From JACDCA01 sp963810305 (lineage in GTDB: Bacteria > Acidobacteriota > Vicinamibacteria > Vicinamibacterales > 2-12-FULL-66-21), in assembly GCA_963810305.1 (NCBI GenBank), contig CAWEMY010000001.1, positions 190,407-254,406 on the forward strand: a stretch of 64,000 nt of DNA, in the 5' to 3' direction. How positions within the stretch are numbered: the stretch's first letter is position 1; the number at the start of each line of letters is the position of its first letter. A program made the translations under genes and the position numbers. This document shows positions 1-7,984 of this stretch, in pieces. The notes under the pieces were generated by a model. That model made no database searches. It had not been told where the DNA came from and saw nothing but the letters and a program-made list of their open reading frames with translations.

Positions 1-906
1 CTCCGACCGGAACAGGTGCTTCAGCTCACCCGGAGCGGCCTCGCGCAGTCCGGCCTTGCCGTCGCAAGCGTCACCGCTCGCGCCGTTGATCCGCGTCCCG
101 GCGAGGTGGCCGGCGTGACGGTGACGCTGGACGGCGACGTTCCTGACCGCACTCCGCGATGCGACACCAGCCTGGACGCCTCGTGCGCAGGGGATCCGAT
201 CTTCGATTTCTATTCGATCGAAGTCGTTCAGCGAATCGGCTACGACTCGTTCACGCCCGACAACGGCGTGCTGATCGCGAAGAACAAAAATGTCGAAAGC
301 CGGAGTTGCGGCTACAACTGTTTCACGTGGGTGATCGACGCCCATCCCGAGGACATCAAGCTTCCAGACTTCACGCGTCCCGACGGCAGCGTCGTGATGC
401 GGACCGTGGCTGATTACCGCCAGCTGAACGACGCGCTGTTTCATGCTGGCCTTCGCTCAGGGAGCCACTACGAATGGAAAGACGAAGCCAACCGGCTCCA
501 CTTCTACGTGATCGATATGAAGCGGGACGATGCAGGGATCCTGTCGTATACGGTGGCCGTGCGATCACTCGACGGCGTTGCCGGTCAACGACGAGGCGTC
601 CAGGTCGAAATGGATGAATCCCTTCGCGTCAACCGGCCCACCGAGACCATCATGGTGACGGTGCGGAACACCGGTACGGGGACCGACCTGCTGCGTCTTT
701 CGACAGCGATCGACGACCAGGCCTGGACGGCAACACTTGCGAACGCGCTCGCCGTCGTACCTGGCGGTCAGACTGTCAATATCCCAGTCCGCATCGCGGT
801 ATCACCATCGGCAACCCGACCGGCACGTCTCACATTCACCGCTGTGTCCGAGAACGATTCGTCCAGGAAAAGCACCGTCACGGCGGCGTTGACAGCAGCG
901 CGGTGA
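1..906 (+). CDS. C-terminal part of a secreted M6-like metallopeptidase (5' end outside window)
   Basis: The reading frame is open from base 1, so the gene starts upstream; the GTG at 16 is only an internal codon. About 300 residues are visible. The first half has a pattern I associate with C-terminal regions of M6 (immune-inhibitor-A-like) peptidases: a 'YSIEVVQRIGYDSF' strand, then 'GVLIAKNKN', 'WVIDAHPEDI' and 'ANRLHFYVIDMKRDD'. The last ~100 residues look like an extracellular beta-sandwich (NEW3/CARDB type: 'VTVRNTGTGTDLLRLS'). The zinc site would lie upstream and is not seen, so family assignment is by resemblance only. The stop at 904-906 lies inside the end of the convergent dapE-like gene, giving a 29-bp overlap. 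Confidence 0.6.
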   Translation, partial: LRPEQVLQLTRSGLAQSGLAVASVTARAVDPRPGEVAGVTVTLDGDVPDRTPRCDTSLDASCAGDPIFDFYSIEVVQRIGYDSFTPDNGVLIAKNKNVESRSCGYNCFTWVIDAHPEDIKLPDFTRPDGSVVMRTVADYRQLNDALFHAGLRSGSHYEWKDEANRLHFYVIDMKRDDAGILSYTVAVRSLDGVAGQRRGVQVEMDESLRVNRPTETIMVTVRNTGTGTDLLRLSTAIDDQAWTATLANALAVVPGGQTVNIPVRIAVSPSATRPARLTFTAVSENDSSRKSTVTAALTAAR

Positions 907-1882
907 CAACTCGCACGTATGCGTCAATGCTGGCGTCGAACTCCGCGATGTCGAGGTACTCATCGTCTGTGTGCGCCACGAGAAATGAGCCGGGGCCAAA
1001 GAGCAGGGGCGCTCCCCACATGCTGAGCAGGGGAATGTCGGTGGTGAACGGGAAGCTCTCAGCGGGCATGCCGGGAAGGGTGTGCAACCGGACCGGCGAG
1101 ATGCGCAGGATTTCTTCGACCTCGACCAGCGGCTCGAGCGTCTTCGCGGCCGCAAGGACCTCGCCGGCATCGCCGACGATTCTGAACATGACTTCCGCCG
1201 AGGCCAGTGCCGGCACCACGTTTGGCGCCACTCCGCCTTCGATGACGCCGACGGTATAGAACGTCTCGCCGAACAACGGGTCGGCAGGCAGTTGCAGCCC
1301 GCGGAGCCGGACGACGGCGTCGACCAGCTTCTCGATCGCCGACTCGAACTGCTCCGGCGCCGATGAATGCCCGGCGCGGCCACGGGCGCGGAGTCTCACT
1401 CGCAGAGCGCCGCGCGTACCCGTTGCCAGCTTGCTGCCGGTTGGCTCACCGTTGACGAGGAACCGCGATCCAGGAGCCACATTGTTGGCCGCGACGGCGC
1501 CGTCGCTTCCCCGCTCTTCTCCAACGACGAACAGGAGGCCGACGCGCCGTTCGCCGGCCGTTCTGAGCCGTTCCGAGGCCGCGACCTGCGCGGCGAGAAT
1601 GCCCTTGGCGTCGCAGGCGCCACGGCCGTACAAGCGGCCATCGCGCATCGCGCTCGGGAAAAATGGCGGGACGCAATCGAAGTGCGTGGAGAGTACGACC
1701 GTCGGAGTTTCAACCGTGGCGAGAACGTTGAATCGCCCGTCCGCAACCGGCTGCTCGGCGACTGCATAGCCGAGAGCCGCGAGCCGCTGCGACAGAAACC
1801 GGCCGCAGGCGTGCTCGATACCGGTCGTCGAATCGATGTCGACCAGCTCGCGTGCGAACGCGAGTGCGGCTATCGAATCCAT
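878..1882 (-). CDS. dapE: M20 family peptidase, probable succinyl-diaminopimelate desuccinylase
   Basis: 334 aa. Di-zinc M20 deacylase; as DapE it would release succinate from N-succinyl-LL-diaminopimelate in lysine and peptidoglycan precursor synthesis. Visible motifs are H67-x-D69 ('STHFDCVPP'), D91 in 'GRGACDAKG', the E122-E123 pair in 'VGEERGSDG', 'NGEPTGSK', and the lid-domain 'GRAGHSSAPE'. Sequence alone does not separate DapE from ArgE or other M20 enzymes. The call rests on position: it is the last gene of a dap operon and overlaps the end of dapD by 13 bp, which suggests translational coupling. Its 3' end overlaps the convergent peptidase gene. Confidence 0.8.
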   Translation of the reverse strand: MDSIAALAFARELVDIDSTTGIEHACGRFLSQRLAALGYAVAEQPVADGRFNVLATVETPTVVLSTHFDCVPPFFPSAMRDGRLYGRGACDAKGILAAQVAASERLRTAGERRVGLLFVVGEERGSDGAVAANNVAPGSRFLVNGEPTGSKLATGTRGALRVRLRARGRAGHSSAPEQFESAIEKLVDAVVRLRGLQLPADPLFGETFYTVGVIEGGVAPNVVPALASAEVMFRIVGDAGEVLAAAKTLEPLVEVEEILRISPVRLHTLPGMPAESFPFTTDIPLLSMWGAPLLFGPGSFLVAHTDDEYLDIAEFDASIDAYVRVVTALLSTPP

Positions 1883-2703
1883 TCTTCCAGGGCGGTCCGC
1901 GCGCTGGTCTTCTCGTCCCGGTACTTGACGATGATCGGAGTGGCGACCGAAATGTCCCAGTCCGCTGCCAGCTCCGAGCGGATACGACGACTGCCGGGTA
2001 CTACCACCGCCCCTTCAGGCACGACGAGTGGCTGGCCCGGTGCCGCCTTGATGATGGTGCCGTTGGTCGTGTCGTAGAGCGGCGTTGACGCCGTCAGGAT
2101 CGTCCCGGCCGCCAGCACCGCGCGGCGTTTGATGACGGCGCCTTCGTAGACACCGCAATTCCCGCCCACGAGCACGTCATCCTCGATGATCACTGGCAGC
2201 GCCCCGACCGGCTCGAGCACTCCACCGATTTGCGCCCCGGCGCTGATGTGCACCCGGCTGCCGACCTGCGCGCACGAACCGACGAGTGCGTGCGAGTCGA
2301 TCAGCGATTCGTCACCAACCCAGGCGCCGATGTTGATGTACATCGGAGGCATGCAGATCACGCCGCGCCCCGTGTAGACGCCGTCCCGGATGCTGGATCC
2401 GCCGGGCACGATGCGGACGCCGCTGAGCGCGGTCAGCGGTTTGACCGGCAGTGTGTCTTTGTCGAAAAACGGCAGGGGGCCTGCGCCAACCTCCGTGGTG
2501 TCACCGAACCGAAAAGCGAGGAGAATGCCCTGCTTCACCCACGCATTGACACGCCAGCCGTACTCCGAGGAGCTGTCGGGCTGCGCGGCGCGAACTACTC
2601 CGGACGACAGAGCGTCGCGGAGCTCCGCGACCGCTGCGCGCGCTTCACTGCGGGACGCCGCATCCCCCTGTTCGAACAGTTGTTCGATACGCGATTGGAG
2701 CAT
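1870..2703 (-). CDS. dapD: 2,3,4,5-tetrahydropyridine-2,6-dicarboxylate N-succinyltransferase
   Basis: 277 aa, close to the usual ~274. It transfers succinyl from succinyl-CoA to tetrahydrodipicolinate, so this organism uses the succinylase branch of the DAP pathway. The C-terminal half shows the left-handed beta-helix hexapeptide pattern of acyltransferases ('GVICMPPMYINIGAWVGDES', then 'SCAQVGSRVHISAGAQIGG' and 'IIEDDVLVGGNCGVYEGAVI'). It lies 2 bp downstream of dapA and overlaps dapE by 13 bp. The neighbouring asd, lysC, dapB and dapA make the assignment secure. Confidence 0.93.
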   Translation of the reverse strand: MLQSRIEQLFEQGDAASRSEARAAVAELRDALSSGVVRAAQPDSSSEYGWRVNAWVKQGILLAFRFGDTTEVGAGPLPFFDKDTLPVKPLTALSGVRIVPGGSSIRDGVYTGRGVICMPPMYINIGAWVGDESLIDSHALVGSCAQVGSRVHISAGAQIGGVLEPVGALPVIIEDDVLVGGNCGVYEGAVIKRRAVLAAGTILTASTPLYDTTNGTIIKAAPGQPLVVPEGAVVVPGSRRIRSELAADWDISVATPIIVKYRDEKTSARTALEEWIR

Positions 2704-2705
2704 TG

Positions 2706-3608
2706 CTATCGCGTGACCGCTGCCGGCAGGGCGCCCATTGCCTGGAGGACCGCTGCGATCTTCTCGCGCGACGCAGCCTGCGGCGGCACCATCGGCAGCC
2801 GATAACTCTCCTCGAGCAGGCCCATCATCGCCATGGCCGCTTTGATCGGGATCGGGTTCGCCTCCACGAAGTTGACGGCGAGGAATGGCATCAGCGCCGC
2901 ATGAATCCGGCGCGCGGCCGCGAAGTCGTTCGCCTCCGCATGCTCCACCATCCGCGACATTTCGGCGGGCACGCCGTTCGACGCGACCGAGATGATTCCG
3001 CGGCCTCCGACCGACATCACCGGCAGCGTCAGCGAATCATCTCCCGACAGTACGATGAACCCTTCCGGGACGCTCCGGCACACTTCGCAGATCTGCGGCA
3101 TGTTGCCGGATGCTTCCTTCACCCCGGCGATGCCGGGGATCGTGGCCAGCCGCACCAGCGTCGCAGGCTCGACGTTCAGGCCGGTCCTGCCCGGGACGTT
3201 GTAGACGATGACCGGCAGCCCTACCTCTCCCGCGATCGCGCGATAGTGCTGATACAACCCCTCCGGCGTAGGTTTGTTGTAGTACGGAGTCACCGACAGG
3301 AGCCCGGCTGCACCGGCCTGCCGCATCCGCGTCCCGACATGAATGACTTCCCGCGTGTTGTACCCGCCGGCCCCTGCGAGAATGGGCACGCGGCCGGCGG
3401 CCTCGTCGACGACGAGCTCGACGATGCGAACGCGCTCGTCTTCGGTGAGCGTCGGGCTCTCGCCAGTCGTCCCGCAGGGGACGAGGAAGTGGATGCCGGC
3501 ATCGATCTGCCGTTTCGTCAGTCTTCGCACCGCCGCTTCGTCGACCGTGCCGTTCTTGTCAAACGGCGTGACCAGCGCCGTGCCGCATCCTGTCCACAGA
3601 TCTCGCAT
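2706..3608 (-). CDS. dapA: 4-hydroxy-tetrahydrodipicolinate synthase
   Basis: About 300 aa TIM-barrel class I aldolase-type enzyme that condenses pyruvate and aspartate semialdehyde. Visible are 'PCGTTGESPTL' (substrate-carboxylate loop), 'VTPYYNKPTPEGLYQHY' with the catalytic Tyr, and 'GIAGVKEASGNM' with the Schiff-base Lys. The start is set at the ATG at 3608 (MRDLWTGCG), preceded by GAGAGGG at good spacing; the longer frame from a TTG at 3626 has no ribosome site. The 77-bp gap to dapB upstream contains two copies of a dispersed palindromic repeat (3631-3680). Confidence 0.95.
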   Translation of the reverse strand: MRDLWTGCGTALVTPFDKNGTVDEAAVRRLTKRQIDAGIHFLVPCGTTGESPTLTEDERVRIVELVVDEAAGRVPILAGAGGYNTREVIHVGTRMRQAGAAGLLSVTPYYNKPTPEGLYQHYRAIAGEVGLPVIVYNVPGRTGLNVEPATLVRLATIPGIAGVKEASGNMPQICEVCRSVPEGFIVLSGDDSLTLPVMSVGGRGIISVASNGVPAEMSRMVEHAEANDFAAARRIHAALMPFLAVNFVEANPIPIKAAMAMMGLLEESYRLPMVPPQAASREKIAAVLQAMGALPAAVTR

Positions 3609-3630
3609 TTGGAAGCCCTCTCGCAAACCT

Positions 3631-3680
3631 GACGGTAGAGGCCGGCTTTAGCCGACGGTAGAGGCCGGCTTTAGCCGGCC
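3631..3680. repeat. Two tandem copies of a 23-27 bp palindromic repeat
   Basis: GACGGTAGAGGCCGGCTTTA begins at 3631 and again at 3654, giving a 23-bp period. The core AGGCCGGCTTTAGCCGGCCT of the second copy is a near-perfect palindrome. It fills the dapB-dapA gap. The same core (with CTGAAG in the centre) appears inside uvrA at 48864-48930, so this is a dispersed REP-like family. Confidence 0.85.
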
Positions 3681-3685
3681 TGACG

Positions 3686-4369
3686 TCACAAACCCAGCAT
3701 GTCCCGCATCGTAAACCACCCGCGGCGTCCCTTGATCCACCGCGCCGCTTCGAGGGCGCCACGAGCGAAGGGTGTCCGGTCCCGTGCGGTGTGAGTAAGT
3801 GTTATCCCTTCCCCCGCGGCGTCGAACCCGACCGTGTGCGTGCCCGGAATGTAACCCGCGCGCGTCGAAGCGACGTCGACTGGTTTTCCACCGGACGCTT
3901 CAATCACCCGCTGTAAGGCGATCGCAGTGCCCGACGGCGCATCTTTCTTCGCGGCGTGATGCGCTTCGTGAATCCAGGGCGCAAAGCCATGGCCGCGGAC
4001 GAGCAGTTCGGCGGCGCGTTCACAGATCGCCGCAAAGGCATTCACGCCGATTGCGAAGTTCGGCGCCGCGATGACGCCGATCGGAAACTCTTCGACCGAC
4101 GCCCGGACTTGCGCCTCTGACGCCTGCCACCCTGTCGTGCCAATCACCAGCGACATCCCTTGAGCCGCCAGCCGCGGCGCGTTGACGACCACCGCGTCGG
4201 CCGTCGAGAAATCGATCGCGACGTCGGCCCCCGGAAAGGTCGCCGCCTGGTTTCGTGTGAGGTGGCCGACGATGTCGACGCCGCACTCGCCTGCAAGTTG
4301 TTCGACCAGCCGGCCCATTCGCCCATGGCCAATCAGCAGGACGCGCAATCGAGCGTCGCCAACGGTCAT
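3686..4369 (-). CDS. dapB: 4-hydroxy-tetrahydrodipicolinate reductase
   Basis: 227 aa; bacterial DapB is usually 240-270, so this is a short form. It reduces the DapA product with NAD(P)H to tetrahydrodipicolinate. The N-terminal nucleotide loop is 'LLIGHGRMGRLVE'. The family signature is present as 'EAHHAAKKDAPSGTA' (catalytic His pair and Lys), and 'TRDRTPFARGALEAARWI' is the usual C-terminal helix region. The start ATG overlaps the lysC stop by 4 bp (ATGA), showing tight coupling to aspartokinase. Confidence 0.93.
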   Translation of the reverse strand: MTVGDARLRVLLIGHGRMGRLVEQLAGECGVDIVGHLTRNQAATFPGADVAIDFSTADAVVVNAPRLAAQGMSLVIGTTGWQASEAQVRASVEEFPIGVIAAPNFAIGVNAFAAICERAAELLVRGHGFAPWIHEAHHAAKKDAPSGTAIALQRVIEASGGKPVDVASTRAGYIPGTHTVGFDAAGEGITLTHTARDRTPFARGALEAARWIKGRRGWFTMRDMLGL

Positions 4370-5739
4370 CTGGCCGACCGCGCGGAGGTGAAGAACTCCT
4401 GGTGGAGACGCTTCATGGCGGCGGGCACATCCCGATCGGCGAGAACGACCGTGAGGTTGCGGCGGGAGGCTGCCTGCGACACCATCCGCAACTGCAATCC
4501 TTCGAGCGCCGCAATCAGTCTCACCGCCAGCGCGGGATCACGGCGGAGGTTGTCGCCGACGGCGCTGACAATTGCCATCGCCTGTTCGATCTTGACGTCC
4601 GCGATCAATCGCAGGTCACGTTCGATTGCCGCGAGCCGCCTGTCGTCGTCCAGAGTCATCGACACGCTGACTTCGGATGTAGTAACCACGTCCACCGAGG
4701 TGGCGTGCTGCTCGAACACTTCGAATACGCGCCGCAGAAAGCCATGGGCGAGGAGCATGCGCGTCGAGGTCACGTCGATGACGGTGATATTGCGTTTGCT
4801 CGCCAGAGCCGTCAGCGGGCGTCCGTCGGGCAGAACATGGCGGGTGATCAGGCTGCCGGGTCCATCGGGGCGAAGCGAATTGAGAATCCGGACGGGTATC
4901 CCGTCTTCTACGGCGGGAAGAATGGTGCTTGGATGCAGCACCTTGGCGCCGAAGTATGCGAGCTCTGACGCTTCCTCGAACGACAGGTGAGGTACCACCT
5001 CCGCCCCCTCGACGATGCGTGGATCCGCCGTGAGCATACCGTCGACGTCGGTCCAGATCTGGATTTCGCGCGCGTTGAGCGCTGCCCCCAGCACGGAGGC
5101 GGACAGGTCGGACCCGCCGCGCCCGAGCGTCGTCGTTATGCCGGCTGCCGTCGCTCCGACAAATCCGCCGGTGACGGCTACTTCTCCCGCCTCGACGACG
5201 GGCTGCAGTTCGCGAGCGGCAGCCGCGCGCGTGGCGTCGAGCAGCGGGAGCGGCACCGGACGTCCGTCGTCGGTGATCAACACGCGTCGCGGGTCGATCC
5301 ATCGAGCAGGGGTGCCGGCCGACGTCAGCGCAGCAGCGACAATCCGGCTCGACATCAATTCCCCCGCGGCCGCGACGCGATCGGCGCCGCGCGGAGTCAG
5401 TTCGCGGAGAACGGCCACTGAGTGCAGCACCGATCGCAGCTCGTCGCATTCGCCGAGAATCGTGGTGAGGAGGGTGTCTGTGTCGGCGACGGTTCCCTCG
5501 ATAGCGGCGCGATGCCGCCCCTCGACCGAATCAACGGCGGCCTCCGCTGCCCTGATATTCCCGGTACGCGCCAGCTCGCACGCCCGAAGGAGCTCGTCGG
5601 TCACGCCCGACATGGCGGAAACGACGACGACGGCTGGATCGCCTGAGGCCACGGCCGAGCGGACGAGGCGAACGACCCTGGAGATCGCGGCAGCGTCGGC
5701 GACCGAAGTCCCGCCGAATTTCATGATCAGCGGACGCAT
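4366..5739 (-). CDS. lysC: Aspartate kinase
   Basis: 457 aa. Phosphorylates aspartate at the entry of the aspartate-family pathway. The N-terminal kinase domain starts with 'MKFGGTSVADAAAI' and has 'TTLGRGGSDLSASVLG' and 'IWTDVDGMLTADPRIV'. The C-terminal ~160 residues carry two ACT-type regulatory domains ('ITVIDVTSTRMLLAHGFLRR', 'AIVSAVGDNL'), so allosteric control by lysine or threonine is likely. A GGTGAG ribosome site lies directly upstream of the ATG, and a strong 9-bp hairpin (5749-5769) abuts it. Second gene of the asd-lysC-dapB-dapA-dapD-dapE operon. Confidence 0.94.
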   Translation of the reverse strand: MRPLIMKFGGTSVADAAAISRVVRLVRSAVASGDPAVVVVSAMSGVTDELLRACELARTGNIRAAEAAVDSVEGRHRAAIEGTVADTDTLLTTILGECDELRSVLHSVAVLRELTPRGADRVAAAGELMSSRIVAAALTSAGTPARWIDPRRVLITDDGRPVPLPLLDATRAAAARELQPVVEAGEVAVTGGFVGATAAGITTTLGRGGSDLSASVLGAALNAREIQIWTDVDGMLTADPRIVEGAEVVPHLSFEEASELAYFGAKVLHPSTILPAVEDGIPVRILNSLRPDGPGSLITRHVLPDGRPLTALASKRNITVIDVTSTRMLLAHGFLRRVFEVFEQHATSVDVVTTSEVSVSMTLDDDRRLAAIERDLRLIADVKIEQAMAIVSAVGDNLRRDPALAVRLIAALEGLQLRMVSQAASRRNLTVVLADRDVPAAMKRLHQEFFTSARSAR

Positions 5740-5744
5740 CAGTT

Positions 5745-5867
5745 CTCACCGGGGGACTTCGTCCCCCGGACCCCCTTACACGCGCTCTCGCGGGGCCCCT
5801 CACTCCCCGCTCCGCTCGCGTGGCTCGCTCGCTGCGCTTGCTCGCAACGCACATCGTTCATAAGCTC
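5745..5867 (-). repeat. asd-lysC gap: strong hairpin plus GC-rich dispersed-type sequence
   Basis: A perfect hairpin (arms CCGGGGGAC and GTCCCCCGG, loop TTC on the + strand) occupies 5749-5769 and ends 10 bp before the lysC start codon. The rest (about 5770-5860) is GC-rich with repeated GCTCGCTCGC-like words and resembles the stretch at 42510-42573 that follows efp. Both lie directly downstream of a stop codon. I see no lysine riboswitch. Confidence 0.7.
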
Positions 5868-6947
5868 TCAGTCGCCTCTGAGCCAACGCTCTGCGAGGAG
5901 CAGCTCGGCGTTCAGCAGCGCGGCGCCGGCGGCTCCCCGAACGGTGTTGTGACCGAGTGCGACGAACCGTGTTCCGAGGACGGGGCACGGCCGCACACGG
6001 CCAACGGTCACGGTCATCCCGTTTCCGCGCAGGGCATCGAGTCGAGGCTGCGGCCGGAATCCGTCCGCGAATACTTCGATCGGCTGTTCGGGGGCGCTCG
6101 GGAGGCGCAATTCCTGCGGACGTCCCCGCCAGCCGCTCAGCGCGCGCGAAATCTCCTCCTCACTCACCGGACGCTCGAAGGCCACGGAAACCGTCATCGT
6201 ATGACCGTCGAGGACGGGCACGCGTGTCGTGTGAGCGCTGACGACGGCGGGGTGCGGGATGACGCGATCGCCGGTCAGCGTTCCGAGGATCTTGCCCGGT
6301 TCCGATTGGATCTTGTCCTCTTCTCCGCCACCGATTCCGGGGATGACGTTACCGACTACGTCGAACGACGGTACTCCGGGATACCCGGCGCCCGACACCG
6401 CCTGCAGCGTCGTTGTCAGCACCGAGCGGATGCCGAACTGCCTCAGCGGCGCGAGTGCCATCGCCAGGACGACCACCGCACAGTTCGGGTTCGTGACGAT
6501 TGCCCCTTTCCAGCCGCGCAGCCTCCTCTGAACGTCGATCAGCGCAAGATGATCGGCGTTTATTTCCGGGATGAGCAGCGGCACATCATCCGCCATCCGG
6601 AAACTTCGGGCGTTGCTGACGACGATATGCCCGGCGGCGGCAAAGGCCGGCTCCAGCGTGTCGGCAGCGGCGGCGTCGAGCGCCGAGAACACCAGGCGCG
6701 GACCTCGACCCGGGATGCACGGCTCGAGCTTCGTGTCGGCGATGCCCGGGGGCATCGAATCCCCCAGACGCCAGGCAGAAGCCTCGGAGTACGCACGGCC
6801 TTCAGAACGCTCACTCGCGGCCAGCCAGGCGGTCCGGAACCACGGGTGACCGGACAGCAGCCGGATGAACTGCTGCCCCACCATCCCGGTCGCGCCCAGG
6901 ATGCCGACGTCAATCGGATGACGCTGATCCATCGCCATGATTATCAT
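5868..6947 (-). CDS. asd: Aspartate-semialdehyde dehydrogenase
   Basis: 359 aa. Reduces aspartyl phosphate to aspartate semialdehyde, the branch point to DAP/lysine and homoserine. Visible are the N-terminal NADP loop 'VGILGATGMVGQQFIRLL', the active-site 'VTNPNCAVVVLAMALAPL' with the catalytic Cys, and 'VSGAGYPGVPSFD'. Length and the 'TNPNC' region resemble the archaeal/fungal-type ASADH rather than the E. coli type. The ATG at 6947 has an AGGG-containing leader; ATGs at +4 and +6 codons have poorer spacing. It is the first gene of the operon, so the promoter should lie in 6948-7078, which also holds an 8-bp-period run of TCTCCTGA-like words (about 6967-7005). Confidence 0.93.
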   Translation of the reverse strand: MIIMAMDQRHPIDVGILGATGMVGQQFIRLLSGHPWFRTAWLAASERSEGRAYSEASAWRLGDSMPPGIADTKLEPCIPGRGPRLVFSALDAAAADTLEPAFAAAGHIVVSNARSFRMADDVPLLIPEINADHLALIDVQRRLRGWKGAIVTNPNCAVVVLAMALAPLRQFGIRSVLTTTLQAVSGAGYPGVPSFDVVGNVIPGIGGGEEDKIQSEPGKILGTLTGDRVIPHPAVVSAHTTRVPVLDGHTMTVSVAFERPVSEEEISRALSGWRGRPQELRLPSAPEQPIEVFADGFRPQPRLDALRGNGMTVTVGRVRPCPVLGTRFVALGHNTVRGAAGAALLNAELLLAERWLRGD

Positions 6948-7078
6948 TCAACGTTTTCCCTAAAAGTCTCCTGATCTCCTTATCTCCTGTTCTCCACTCT
7001 TGATCTCGCTTGTCGAAAGACGTTCCCTCCGTTCGTTATTGAACCAGAAGGCGCACGACGCGCCCATAGGAGGCACGA

Positions 7079-7619
7079 ATGCGGAAATACACGTTACTAA
7101 TGGCTATCGCGCTCATTACGGTTGCTGTGGCGGTTGCCGGAGCCACCACGGGGGCAGGCAACGGCGGAGGGGGGATCGATGCCAAGGCGGCGTTCGCTCA
7201 ACTGAAACAACTGGAAGGAGTCTGGGAAAAGCGCACCGCCGAGCGGCAAGGTGGCCCGGACCGAGTTCGAGCTCACCGCCAACGGCACGGTCCTGCTCGA
7301 GCGGTATTCCAACGCGGCGCTGCCGGGCGGTGGAAAAATGGCGACCGCATATCATCTCGATGGGAACGACCTCGTGCTCACGCACTACTGCATCGCGAAC
7401 AACCAGCCGGTGCTGCGCGCCGAGCGGTTCGATGCGGCGACGAGGGAAATCCAGTTCGAATTCCTGCGCGCCGGTAATCTTCCATCCCCGGCAGCCGGTC
7501 ACATGCACCGGGCCAGCTATCGGATCGTCGACGCGGACCACTTCGTCACCGAGTGGGACTTCTTCGAGAATGGCGCCAGGAAGATGACTGAAAAAGAAAC
7601 ATTCACCCGTATCAAGTAA
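7079..7619 (+). pseudogene. Secreted conserved protein split by a +1 frameshift
   Basis: The frame from ATG 7079 encodes a signal peptide ('MRKYTLLMAIALITVAVAVA') and then 'AFAQLKQLEGVWEKRTA'. Near 7240-7250 the coherent sequence moves to the next frame: 'SGKVARTEFELTANGTVLLE', 'ALPGGGKMATAYHLDGNDLVLTHYC', ending 'KETFTRIK' at 7619. Removing one base around GCCGAGCGG joins them into a ~180-aa periplasmic protein. I recognise the pattern (a 'how much / ligand' beta-barrel-like conserved hypothetical) but not a named function. It sits 14 bp ahead of the YCII gene, so it may be part of the ECF sigma operon. A sequence error is as likely as a true pseudogene. Confidence 0.7.
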
Positions 7620-7633
7620 AGGACACGAGAGAG

Positions 7634-7984
7634 ATGCCCAAATACATGCTGCTGCTTCATGACGATCCGTCCAGCTTCGCGACGCTGAGCCCCGCGGATA
7701 TTCAAAAGGTCATCGAAAAATACATGACATGGGGGAAGCGACTTCGCGAGGCAGGCGTCATTACCGAAAGCAACAAGCTGACCGATGAGCCCGGCCGGGT
7801 AATGAGAGGGCAAGGTTCCTCAGCCCGCATCACCGACGGACCGTACAGCGAAACGAAGGAAGTGCTCGGCGGCTATTACATCATCGTCGCCGACAGCTAC
7901 GACGACGCCGCGAAACGCGCCGCCGACTGCCCCCAGCTCGAGTACGGCGGCACGATCGAGATCCGCGAGGTCGATGTCATCTGA
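7634..7984 (+). CDS. YCII-related (DGPF domain) protein
   Basis: 116 aa. Ferredoxin-like alpha/beta fold of the YCII family: 'MPKYMLLLHDD', 'ARITDGPYSETKEVLGGYYIIVADSYDDAAKRAADCP' and a C-terminal 'TIEIREVDVI'. The 'TDGPY-E-KE-LGG' block is the DGPF signature. The stop TGA (7982-7984) lies inside the sigma-factor start region and the two genes overlap by 11 bp. This pairing is the established hallmark of ECF42 sigma factors, where DGPF proteins are encoded next to the sigma gene and probably modulate it. Biochemical role is unknown. Confidence 0.9.
   Translation: MPKYMLLLHDDPSSFATLSPADIQKVIEKYMTWGKRLREAGVITESNKLTDEPGRVMRGQGSSARITDGPYSETKEVLGGYYIIVADSYDDAAKRAADCPQLEYGGTIEIREVDVI

Noticed and set aside
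5745..5867. Lysine riboswitch ahead of lysC
   Set aside because: The gap is only about 120 bp and I see none of the multi-helix L-box core; only a simple hairpin and GC-rich repeats.
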